The notes under the pieces: model-generated
Told to the model about the DNA's origin: nothing
What the model saw: only the letters and a program-made list of their open reading frames with translations
Databases searched by the model: none
NCBI GenBank assembly: GCA_900768695.1
Contig: CAAGDY010000240.1
Span: 1-8,644 of the forward strand
Length of the DNA: 8,644 nucleotides
Reading direction: 5' to 3'
Origin: an uncultured Anaerovibrio sp.
Lineage (GTDB): Bacteria; Bacillota; Negativicutes; Selenomonadales; Selenomonadaceae
Shown: positions 1 to 6,539 of the stretch, piece after piece
How the letters are laid out: each line of letters opens with the position of its first letter
How positions within the stretch are numbered: position 1 is the first letter of the stretch
Position numbers and translations under genes: made by a program

Positions 1-221
1 AATGGGAAATAGTAACTGATTTTACTTATCTTCAGCGAGCCGGTGCCGCGCAGGCGGGTTGGTGTGATGACCGGTGTTAAGCCTTCAGCGAATGGTCCCA
101 GGAGGGTTCACCGAAATCCGGCATTTGCCGGAGAGTAGGCTGAAACGGGTGCCCCCGTTACAGGGCTGAGATATCGGAAGCATCAGTGTAGATAGTTTCC
201 CGTATCAAGAGGATATCGTAT

Positions 222-245
222 CGAGTGGCACGGCATTTCGTCTCG
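222..245 (+). promoter_or_regulatory. T-box antiterminator 1 (slightly divergent bulge)
   Basis: CGAG (222-225) pairs with CTCG (242-245) around a T-box bulge beginning TGGC (226-229). TGGC would pair with the GCCA 3' end of uncharged tRNA-Trp, which has discriminator G in bacteria. The bulge reads TGGCACG, whereas the family consensus is TGGNACC, so the last conserved C is replaced. The upper helix is short: either ACG/CGT (230-232/239-241) or GC/GT. This element competes with terminator 1, which uses bases 231-244. Confidence 0.8.
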
Positions 246-270
246 TTAGGGGTGGAATGCCGTTTTTGTT
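231..270 (+). terminator. T-box intrinsic terminator 1
   Basis: The 5' arm 231-244 pairs with 249-262 (CGGCATTTC against GGAATGCCG plus an inner run with G-U pairs), leaving a GTTA loop at 245-248. A T-rich tract from 263 (TTTTTGTTTGTT) follows. The 5' arm overlaps the antiterminator, giving the usual mutually exclusive T-box switch. Confidence 0.88.
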
Positions 271-329
271 TGTTAACGCCGTTTGTCCCGGCAGGCGGCA
301 GATGCAGCCATAAGAAAAGATATCGAAAT

Positions 330-359
330 TGGGTGGCACCGCGAAACCATTTCGCCCCA
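330..359 (+). promoter_or_regulatory. T-box antiterminator 2 (canonical)
   Basis: TGGG (330-333) pairs with CCCA (356-359). The seven-base bulge TGGCACC (334-340) fits the consensus exactly, and the upper helix GCGAAA (341-346) pairs with TTTCGC (350-355) across a CCA loop. As in module 1, the fourth bulge base is C, matching tRNA-Trp discriminator G. No second Stem I or specifier lies between terminator 1 and this element. It presumably relies on the tRNA bound at the shared Stem I. Confidence 0.9.
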
Positions 360-423
360 TGTATAATCCACAAAGCCAGATGTAGCTAGGGATTGTACCT
401 GGAGCGAAATGGTTTTTATTTTT
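346..423 (+). terminator. T-box intrinsic terminator 2 with extended inner stem
   Basis: ACCATTTCGC (346-355) pairs with GCGAAATGGT (404-413), and CC (357-358) with GG (401-402) after one mismatch. Inside this is a second helix, 361-369 with 390-398 (GTATAATCC against GGATTGTAC, one G-U). A T-rich tract of TTTTTATTTTT occupies 413-423. The 5' arm is shared with antiterminator 2, so this is the second decision point before trpD. Confidence 0.9.
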
Positions 424-465
424 GAAAATTTATTTTTTACGGAATGAAGAAAGGAAGTATTTATC

Positions 466-1485
466 ATGTTGAAGCAGTACATTACCAAGATTATGAACGG
501 TGAAAATCTTACCCAGGAGGAAGCAGGCAAGGCCATGGATATCATTCTGACCGGCGAGGCCAATGAGAGCCAGATTGCCAGCTTTTTGTCGGTGCTGAAG
601 ATGAAGGGCGAGGTGGTAGATGAGATTGCCGGTTTTGCCAGAACGCTGATTGCCCATGCCTCCCACGTACCACATCAGAAGCCGGTAATGTGCAACTGCG
701 GTACCGGCGGCGATACCAAGAATACCTTCAACATCTCCACCACGGCGGCCTTCGTGCTGGCGGCGGGGGGCGTATCCGTGGCCAAGCATGGCAATCGTGG
801 CGTGTCCAGCGCCAGCGGCAGCTCTGATGTACTCAGCGAGCTGGGGGTACGATACAACCTGACGCCGGAGAATGCAGGCAAAATCATCGACGATATCGGC
901 ATTGCCTTCCTATTTGCCCCGGCCTTCAATCAGGCTATGAAATACGTGGCCAAGACCAGAAAGGAGCTGGGCTTCCGCACGGTGTTCAACCTTCTTGGCC
1001 CGATTATCAATCCGGCAGGTCTTGATTACCAGATGGTTGGCATCTACGACGCAGGCCTGACAGAGCTGATTGCCGGGGTGCTGAAGGAGGTTGGCGTCAA
1101 GCATGCCATGGTGATTGCTTCCGGCGACGGCATGGATGAGATTTCCACCAACACCAAGACCAAGGTCAGCGAGATTAAAAACGGCGAAATCAGAAGTTAT
1201 GAAATCAACCCTGCTGACTATGGCTTCCAGCCAGGGACCATGGCAGATTATGCCGGTGGAACGCCGAGCGAAAACGCAGAAATTACCCTGAAGATTCTCC
1301 GGGGCGAGGAGAAGGGCATAAAGCGGGACATTGTAGTGATGAACGCAGGTGCCGCCCTCTACGCCGGTGACAAGGCGGCTTCTATAGCCGAGGGCATCAG
1401 GATGGCAAACGAGCTGATTGATTCCGGCGCTGCGCTGAAGAAGCTGCAGCAGCTGATAGAGGAAAGCCAGAAGCTGAGTGCATGA
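466..1485 (+). CDS. trpD: Anthranilate phosphoribosyltransferase
   Basis: A cytoplasmic enzyme that transfers the phosphoribosyl group of PRPP to anthranilate, the second committed step to tryptophan. The product is 339 residues, the usual length for a stand-alone TrpD. An N-terminal helical domain (about 1-65) precedes the phosphoribosyltransferase domain. Family motifs are intact: GTGGD at 79-83 (PRPP binding), NISTT at 89-93, KHGNR at 107-111, the LGPIINPA stretch near 177-184, and the Mg-binding DE pair at 224-225. It is not fused to TrpG. The ATG at 466 follows AAGGAAG (451-457) at good spacing and is the first gene after the T-box. The gene contains no Trp codons. Being first in the transcript is unusual, since trpE normally leads. 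Confidence 0.98.
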   Translation: MLKQYITKIMNGENLTQEEAGKAMDIILTGEANESQIASFLSVLKMKGEVVDEIAGFARTLIAHASHVPHQKPVMCNCGTGGDTKNTFNISTTAAFVLAAGGVSVAKHGNRGVSSASGSSDVLSELGVRYNLTPENAGKIIDDIGIAFLFAPAFNQAMKYVAKTRKELGFRTVFNLLGPIINPAGLDYQMVGIYDAGLTELIAGVLKEVGVKHAMVIASGDGMDEISTNTKTKVSEIKNGEIRSYEINPADYGFQPGTMADYAGGTPSENAEITLKILRGEEKGIKRDIVVMNAGAALYAGDKAASIAEGIRMANELIDSGAALKKLQQLIEESQKLSA

Positions 1486-1515
1486 GAAGCATGATAGGCA
1501 TGAGAAGCAGGCGAG
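1480..1515 (+). repeat. Imperfect 18-bp tandem duplication at the trpD stop
   Basis: GCATGAGAAGCA occurs at 1480-1491 and again at 1498-1509, an 18-bp period with the remaining six bases only partly alike. The first copy contains the trpD TGA stop. It looks like a small local duplication that lengthened the trpD-trpF spacer; no function is evident. Confidence 0.6.
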
Positions 1516-1540
1516 GCTGTGAGAGGGTGGTGAGGTCCTT

Positions 1541-2176
1541 ATGAGAATTGACGATGGCAGTGTGAGGATGAAGGTATGCGGCATCAGGGATATGGGGGCG
1601 GCGCTGGCAGCTGCGGAAGGTGCGGATTTTCTGGGCTTTATCATGTGCAGCAGGTTCTGGCGCTACGTGGAGCCTGACCTGGTGCGGGAAATCTGCCAGA
1701 TGGTTCCCGGAGGCCGCAAGGTAGGGGTCTTTGTGGACCAGCCCCTGGACGAGGTAAGCAGGCTGGCTGACTACTGCGGTCTGGATTTCCTGCAGCTGCA
1801 CGGCCACGAAACAGAGGAATATGCCGGGCGGCTGCAGGCAGGAGGCTACAGCGTCATCAAGGCCTTCCGCTATGGTGAGGATTTTTCTCCGGAACGGGCG
1901 GACAGCTACCCGGCAGACCTGATTCTGATAGACAGCTACAGCAAAAACAGCGAGGGCGGCAACGGCATCACCTTTGCCTGGCAGAGTGCCGCCGAGGAAA
2001 TAAGAAAGGTAAAAAAACCGTATATTATTGCAGGCGGCATCAACGCAGATAATGTCAGGGAGGCAATGGAAATTTTTCAGCCCTACGGCATAGATGCCTC
2101 CAGCTCCATGGAAATAGACAAAAAAAAATCTCCCCGGCTGATAAGGGAGTTTTTGAAAGAGGCAGGTAAGCTATGA
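1541..2176 (+). CDS. trpF: Phosphoribosylanthranilate isomerase
   Basis: Catalyses the Amadori rearrangement of phosphoribosylanthranilate to CdRP, the third pathway step. The 211-residue product has the TIM-barrel TrpF layout. KVCGI carries the expected catalytic Cys at 13, LQLHGHE lies at 84-90, the catalytic acid is Asp131 in LILIDSY, and phosphate-binding loops are AGGIN at 164-168 and DASSSME at 185-191. The last usually reads D(V)SSGVE, so a conserved Gly is Ser here. The usual SxRYV loop reads CSRFWRYV (36-43). Start choice: ATG 1541 has GGTGAGG (1529-1535) upstream. The in-frame ATG at 1568 fits the usual MKxCGI start better, but GAGG abuts it directly, so a nine-residue extension is more likely. 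The stop overlaps trpC by four bases (ATGA). Confidence 0.95.
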   Translation: MRIDDGSVRMKVCGIRDMGAALAAAEGADFLGFIMCSRFWRYVEPDLVREICQMVPGGRKVGVFVDQPLDEVSRLADYCGLDFLQLHGHETEEYAGRLQAGGYSVIKAFRYGEDFSPERADSYPADLILIDSYSKNSEGGNGITFAWQSAAEEIRKVKKPYIIAGGINADNVREAMEIFQPYGIDASSSMEIDKKKSPRLIREFLKEAGKL

Positions 2177-2949
2177 GAGATATATTGGCAGAAATCGTAG
2201 AAAAGAAAAAGGATACGGTGGCGGCGGCAAAAAAGGCGCTGCCACTGTACGAGGTAAAGCGGCGGGCAGAGGAGAAGGCAGGAACCTTTGCCATGTCCCA
2301 CCGCTTCCGTCAAAGCAGATGGAATCTCATAGCCGAATGCAAGCTGCAGTCCCCTTCCAAGGGAAATTTCGGACATAATCATTCGGTGGCGGAGCTGGCA
2401 AGAATTTACGAAAAGGCAGGTGCCGCCATGCTGTCCGTGCATACGGATGAGCATTTTCTAGGCAAAAACGAGGATGTAACCATGGTCAAGGATCTGGTAG
2501 ACATACCGGTGCTGAGAAAGGAATTCATCATCGATGAGTATCAGATATACGAGGCAAGGATGCTTGGTGCGGATGCGGTGCTGCTGATTGCCCGTATCCT
2601 CACCCGGCAGCAGCTGAAGGACTATCTGTACCTAGCCTGGAGCTTGGGCATGGATGCGCTGGTGGAGGTGCATGACGAGGAGGACATGGCCAAGGCCCTG
2701 GCTACTCCGGCCCAGTTCATCGGCATAAATAACCGCAATCTGAAGTATTTTAAGACAACAATCCAGAACACCCTCGACCTTCTGCCCCTGGCAGACAGGA
2801 ACAGGACGCTGATAAGTGAAAGCGGCATTCATACGCCGGAGGAAGCAAGGCTGCTGCACGATGCGGGGCTTGATGGCATACTGGTGGGCGAGGGGCTGTC
2901 CACGGCGCAGGATGTGTACGGGCAGACGGAAATTTTCGCCAGCATGTAG
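2173..2949 (+). CDS. trpC: Indole-3-glycerol-phosphate synthase
   Basis: Decarboxylates and cyclises CdRP to indole-3-glycerol phosphate. The 258-residue single-domain TIM barrel has the normal length and is not fused to TrpF. Expected active-site residues are present: Glu55 and Lys57 in the IAECK-SPSKG loop (53-63), catalytic Lys116 in LRKEFI, Glu165 in LVEVHD, Asn187 in GINNRNL, and Glu216-Ser217 in SESGI. The phosphate-binding loop LVGEGL is near 237-242. The usual IKRASPSKG loop reads CKLQSPSKG here. The start ATG overlaps the trpF stop (ATGA), and AGAGGCAGG upstream supplies the ribosome binding site, so translation is probably coupled to trpF. An 84-bp gap follows, the longest inside the operon. 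Confidence 0.97.
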   Translation: MRDILAEIVEKKKDTVAAAKKALPLYEVKRRAEEKAGTFAMSHRFRQSRWNLIAECKLQSPSKGNFGHNHSVAELARIYEKAGAAMLSVHTDEHFLGKNEDVTMVKDLVDIPVLRKEFIIDEYQIYEARMLGADAVLLIARILTRQQLKDYLYLAWSLGMDALVEVHDEEDMAKALATPAQFIGINNRNLKYFKTTIQNTLDLLPLADRNRTLISESGIHTPEEARLLHDAGLDGILVGEGLSTAQDVYGQTEIFASM

Positions 2950-3033
2950 ATGACAGCTCACAAATGGTTTCTGGCAGGTAATACGCAGTATAAAATGTGT
3001 CACACAGGTGATATTTACAGGAGGAAATAGATA

Positions 3034-4224
3034 ATGGCTAGTAAAGGTAGATTTGGCAAGTATGGCGGACAGTATGTGCCTGAGATTGTTATGCCGGTGT
3101 TGAACCAGCTGGAGGAGGCATATAACAGATACAAGGAAGACCCTGATTTTCTGGCGGAGCTGAGAAAATACTATGTGGAGTACGCAGGACGTCCGACACT
3201 TCTGTACTATGCAGACAAGCTGACAAAGCATTATGGCGGTGCGAAGATCTATTTGAAGCGTGAGGATTTGCTTCATACCGGCGCCCACAAGATTAACAAC
3301 GCACTGGGACAGGCCCTTTTGGCAAAGCGCATGGGCAAGAAGCGGGTGATTGCAGAAACCGGTGCAGGTCAGCACGGCGTGGCAACAGCTACGGTGGCGG
3401 CGCTTTTCGGCATGGAGTGCAAGATTTTCATGGGGGCTGTGGATATTGAGCGCCAGAAGCTGAATGTTTTCAAGATGAAGCTCCTGGGGGCGGAGGTGGT
3501 GCCTGTCACCACCGGCACCAGCACCCTTAAGGATGCCACCAGCGAGGCCATCCGCTACTGGGCGGCACACATCGATGATACCCACTATATCATCGGCTCC
3601 GCCGTAGGCCCTCATCCGTATCCGACTATGGTGAGGGATTTCCAGTCCGTTATCGGTCGGGAAATCCGGGAGCAGATCAAGGAAGAAACAGGCGGACGCC
3701 TGGACTATCTGCTGGCCTGTGTTGGCGGCGGCTCCAACGCTATCGGCACCTTCTATGAGTTTAAGGATGATGCCGCTGTGCATAAATTTGGCGTGGAGGC
3801 GGCAGGCCGCGGCAGTGCCATTGGCGACAATGCCCAGACCCTCTCCAACCCTGACAGCCGTCCGGGAGTGCTGCACGGTGCCTACAGCTATCTGGCACAG
3901 GACGAGGACGGACAGGTTATCGAGGTGTATTCCATCTCCGCCGGACTCGATTATCCGGGGGTTGGGCCGGAGCATTCCATGTTCCACGACCAGGGCGTGG
4001 TAAAATACGTAGGTATCAACGACCAGGAGGCGCTGGACGCATTCCAGCTGCTGACGAAGCTGGAGGGCATCATTCCGGCGGTGGAAAGCTCCCACGCGCT
4101 GGCTTATCTGGACAAGCTGATGCCGAATACAAAAAAGGACGAGGTAGTGGTAGTTACCTTGTCAGGCCGCGGTGACAAGGATGTACAGCAGGTAGCAAGA
4201 GCATTGGGAGAGGAGATTGACTGA
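3034..4224 (+). CDS. trpB: Tryptophan synthase beta chain
   Basis: PLP-dependent subunit that condenses indole with serine in the last pathway step, working with TrpA as an alpha2-beta2 complex. The 396-residue product is of the standard TrpB1 type. The PLP lysine is Lys86 in HTGAHKINNALGQ (81-93). ETGAGQHG (108-115) holds the catalytic Glu108, GGGSNAIG (231-238) binds the cofactor phosphate, SAGLDYPGVGPEHS (302-315) is the COMM-side loop, and LSGRGDKD (376-383) contains the Ser facing the pyridine nitrogen. ATG 3034 has a strong AGGAGG (3019-3024) nine bases upstream, so trpB can initiate independently of trpC. The stop overlaps the trpA start by one base (TGATG). Confidence 0.98.
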   Translation: MASKGRFGKYGGQYVPEIVMPVLNQLEEAYNRYKEDPDFLAELRKYYVEYAGRPTLLYYADKLTKHYGGAKIYLKREDLLHTGAHKINNALGQALLAKRMGKKRVIAETGAGQHGVATATVAALFGMECKIFMGAVDIERQKLNVFKMKLLGAEVVPVTTGTSTLKDATSEAIRYWAAHIDDTHYIIGSAVGPHPYPTMVRDFQSVIGREIREQIKEETGGRLDYLLACVGGGSNAIGTFYEFKDDAAVHKFGVEAAGRGSAIGDNAQTLSNPDSRPGVLHGAYSYLAQDEDGQVIEVYSISAGLDYPGVGPEHSMFHDQGVVKYVGINDQEALDAFQLLTKLEGIIPAVESSHALAYLDKLMPNTKKDEVVVVTLSGRGDKDVQQVARALGEEID

Positions 4225-5009
4225 TGAGCCGTTTGGAGAATAAATTTCAGGAATTGAAAAATGCAGGCAAAAAGGGCCTGGTTATCTATATAACTGCCGG
4301 TATGCCGGATGCAGAAGCCACTGTAAGGCTGGTGCTGGAGGCGGAAAAGGCCGGTGCGGACGTCATTGAGCTTGGGGTGCCTTTTTCTGACCCCATGGCT
4401 GACGGCCCTGTGATTCAGGCGGCCTCCTATCAGGCCATCCAGAAGGGCATGACGGTGAAGAAGGTGCTGGAAATCGTCAGGGAAATCCGCAAATCATCCC
4501 AGATTCCGCTGGTGGCCATGGGCTATGTGAACAACATGCTGAACTATGGCTTTGAGAAATTTACTGTAGATGCCAGGGAGGCAGGGCTGGACGGCTTTAT
4601 CATCCCGGATGTGCCTCATGAGGAATCCGGGGATATGAAGAAGGCCTGCGCGGAGCAGGGACTGCATCTGGTGGAGTTTGTCACTCCGGGTACTACGGAT
4701 GAGCGCATCAGCGAAACCTGCATCACGGCGGACGGCTTTATCTACTGTGTGTCCATCAACGGCGTTACCGGCGTAAGAAAGATAGATTACGGCCCTATCA
4801 ACAGGGTGATTGAGCATGTAAAGAAGCAGACGGCTACCCCGTGTGCCGTAGGCTTCGGCATCGGTACGCCGGAGGCCGCTGTGGAGGCAGCCCGGCAGGC
4901 GGATGCGGTGATTGTAGGCTCTGCCGTGGTAAAGCGCATCATGGAAGGCAGAACAGAGGAGGCCATGGAGCTGATTGGCAGCATGCGTCATGCCCTGGAC
5001 GAAATGTAA
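4224..5009 (+). CDS. trpA: Tryptophan synthase alpha chain
   Basis: Cleaves indole-3-glycerol phosphate to indole and glyceraldehyde-3-phosphate and channels the indole to TrpB. The 261-residue TIM barrel has the catalytic pair Glu49 (in VIELGVPFSDP, 47-57) and Asp60 (in MADGP, 58-62), at the same numbers as in the Salmonella enzyme. FIIPDVPHEE (125-134), VSINGVTGVR (176-185), GFGIGTPE (210-217) and VGSAVVK (231-237) are family signatures of the alpha2 and phosphate-binding loops. The start ATG shares one base with the trpB stop, and GGGAGAGGAG inside the end of trpB serves as ribosome binding site. This favours equal production of both subunits. The gene has no Trp codons. Confidence 0.98.
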   Translation: MSRLENKFQELKNAGKKGLVIYITAGMPDAEATVRLVLEAEKAGADVIELGVPFSDPMADGPVIQAASYQAIQKGMTVKKVLEIVREIRKSSQIPLVAMGYVNNMLNYGFEKFTVDAREAGLDGFIIPDVPHEESGDMKKACAEQGLHLVEFVTPGTTDERISETCITADGFIYCVSINGVTGVRKIDYGPINRVIEHVKKQTATPCAVGFGIGTPEAAVEAARQADAVIVGSAVVKRIMEGRTEEAMELIGSMRHALDEM

Positions 5010-5042
5010 TTATTTGGTAGTTTTGTGAGAAGGTGACAGAAT

Positions 5043-6539
5043 ATGAAGCTGGTTCCGGCGAGAGAAGAATTTAAAAGATTATCAGAAACGGCCAATCTTG
5101 TGGCGGTGGCCACATCCATAGATACTGATCTGGATACGCCTGTGTCCATGTATTACAAGCTGGTGGGAGAAGACAAGGGTTTTCTGCTGGAGTCGGTAGA
5201 TGCCCACCAGAAGTTTGGCCGCTTTTCCTTTATCGGGGCGGAGCCTTTTATAAATTTGCAGATTTATAAAAATCGCCTGATGATTCAGGAGGAGGATCAG
5301 ATGAAGGCCCTGGACGGCAGTCCGGTGGACACCATGAATGAGTATATGAAGGGGCTGAAATCGGCCCTGCACAATCAGCAGCTGCCTCTGGCCAACGGCG
5401 GTGCGGTGGGCTATTTCAACTATGAAACAGCCGCTGTCTTTGACCGGGTGCGGGGGCTTCAGGTGGCCGAGGATGAGCTTTTGGGGCAGTTTATGATCTG
5501 CAGGGTGCTGATGGTTTTTGACCAGCAGAAAAACGCCTCCCAGCTTATCTACCTGGCGGATGTGAAGGATGCGGAAAACCTTGATACCCTTTATGACAGG
5601 GTTGAGGCCAGGATGCAGGAGCTGGTGGAGAAGCTGTACAGCCCGGCCATTACCACCTCCGCCAAGGTTCCACCTCGTCAGGAAAAACTGGATTTTCTCA
5701 AGGAATATGGCGAAATGCCCCAGGAATTTGCGGATACCATTGCCAGGTGCAAGAAATATATCAACGCGGGAGATATATTCCAGGTGGTGCCAAGCAGGCA
5801 GTTCCGCACCAGGCTGACCAAGCCGGCGTTTTTGTTCTATCGCCGGCTGCGGCAGGTCAATCCTTCCCCGTATATGTTCTACCTTAATTTTGGCAGGAAA
5901 AAGTTCGTGGCGGCTTCTCCTGAGATGCTGGTGAAGGTGGCCGGGGAGTATGTCTATACCTATCCGATTGCCGGAACTCGCCGCCGCGGTGCCAGCGAGG
6001 AGGAGGACAGGGCGCTGGAGGTGGAGCTGAAGCACGATATCAAGGAATGTGCCGAGCATTCCATGCTGGTGGATTTGGCGAGAAATGACATCGGGCGCAT
6101 CAGCGAGCCTGGCTCCGTGGTGGTCACCAAGCTGCGGCAGGTGGAGCGGTTTTCCCATGTGATGCACATGGTGTCCGAGGTGCGGGGCAATCTGAAAAGG
6201 GGCTACACGCCCATGGATGTCATGCAGGCCTGCTTCCCGGCAGGCACCGTCAGCGGTGCGCCAAAGCTGAGAGCCATGGAGATTATCAACGAGCTGGAGC
6301 CGGTGAAGCGCGGCCCTTATGCCGGTACGGTAGGCTACATGGATTTTGACGGAAACATGGACATGTGCATTACCCTGCGCACCATGTTTATTGACGGGGA
6401 CAATGCCTATATCCAGTCAGGTGCCGGGATAGTGTATGATTCCAGGGCAGAGTTTGAATACAAGGAGATTCTGCAGAAATCCAAGGCGATGTTTACCGTG
6501 GTAGAGGAGGTAGAGAACGATGTTGTTGCTTTTAGATAA
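5043..6539 (+). CDS. trpE: Anthranilate synthase component I
   Basis: Converts chorismate and ammonia from TrpG to anthranilate, the committed and feedback-controlled step. The 498-residue product has the N-terminal anthranilate synthase I domain with the LLES feedback motif (48-51), followed by RFSFIG (60-65). The chorismate-binding domain covers about 225-485. Its marks include NPSPYMFY (273-280), PIAGTRRRG (308-316), RFSHVMHMVS (369-378), GTVSGAPKLRAM (401-412), YAGTVGY (426-432) and QSGAGIVYDSRAEFEY (458-473). The LLES motif and the linkage to trpG argue for TrpE over PabB. ATG 5043 follows AAGGTGA (5030-5036). Its position after trpA is unusual. The end overlaps trpG by 20 bases. It has no Trp codons. 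Confidence 0.97.
   Translation: MKLVPAREEFKRLSETANLVAVATSIDTDLDTPVSMYYKLVGEDKGFLLESVDAHQKFGRFSFIGAEPFINLQIYKNRLMIQEEDQMKALDGSPVDTMNEYMKGLKSALHNQQLPLANGGAVGYFNYETAAVFDRVRGLQVAEDELLGQFMICRVLMVFDQQKNASQLIYLADVKDAENLDTLYDRVEARMQELVEKLYSPAITTSAKVPPRQEKLDFLKEYGEMPQEFADTIARCKKYINAGDIFQVVPSRQFRTRLTKPAFLFYRRLRQVNPSPYMFYLNFGRKKFVAASPEMLVKVAGEYVYTYPIAGTRRRGASEEEDRALEVELKHDIKECAEHSMLVDLARNDIGRISEPGSVVVTKLRQVERFSHVMHMVSEVRGNLKRGYTPMDVMQACFPAGTVSGAPKLRAMEIINELEPVKRGPYAGTVGYMDFDGNMDMCITLRTMFIDGDNAYIQSGAGIVYDSRAEFEYKEILQKSKAMFTVVEEVENDVVAFR

Larger units (their letters stand above)
1..423 (+). promoter_or_regulatory. tRNA-Trp T-box leader with one Stem I and two terminator modules
   Basis: This is a transcription-attenuation leader that senses uncharged tRNA-Trp and controls the downstream trp operon. 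Stem I spans about 3-100: TGGGA (3-7) pairs with TCCCA (96-100), CTGA (16-19) with TCAG (85-88), CTTA (25-28) with TAAG (78-81), and CCGGT (40-44) with ACCGG (70-74). AGTA (11-14) and AGCGAG (34-39) match conserved T-box Stem I elements. The specifier on the 3' side is TGG at 93-95, in the context GCGAATGGTCCC, which is the Trp codon. Further hairpins follow at 117-132, 140-163 (core AACGGG/CCCGTT) and 170-206 (9 of 10 pairs). Two antiterminator/terminator modules come next. The promoter and the first bases lie upstream of the window. The family assignment and Trp specificity are secure; the single-Stem-I, double-module layout is read directly from the sequence. Confidence 0.93.

Noticed and set aside
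362..367. Perfect TATAAT hexamer in the trp leader
   Set aside because: It is one arm of the inner helix of terminator 2 and has no -35-like sequence at 16-18 bp upstream, so a promoter there is not supported.
1568..1570. Internal ATG of trpF as the true start
   Set aside because: It matches the typical family N-terminus, but GAGG directly abuts the ATG with no spacing. ATG 1541 has a better-placed site.
2120..2128. Run of nine A residues near the 3' end of trpF, a possible slippage site joining TrpF to TrpC
   Set aside because: A shift into the trpC frame meets TAA at 2167-2169 before the trpC start, and the other frame stops at 2139-2141. No fusion would form.
2632..4095. Long minus-strand open frame (487 codons) across trpC-trpB
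   Set aside because: It lies opposite two certain genes, has a His/Cys/Gln-rich composition typical of antisense frames, and resembles no family I recognise.
5082..6167. Minus-strand open frame (361 codons) opposite trpE
   Set aside because: It is antisense to an intact TrpE with all its motifs, with no supporting start signals and a composition skewed to His and Leu.
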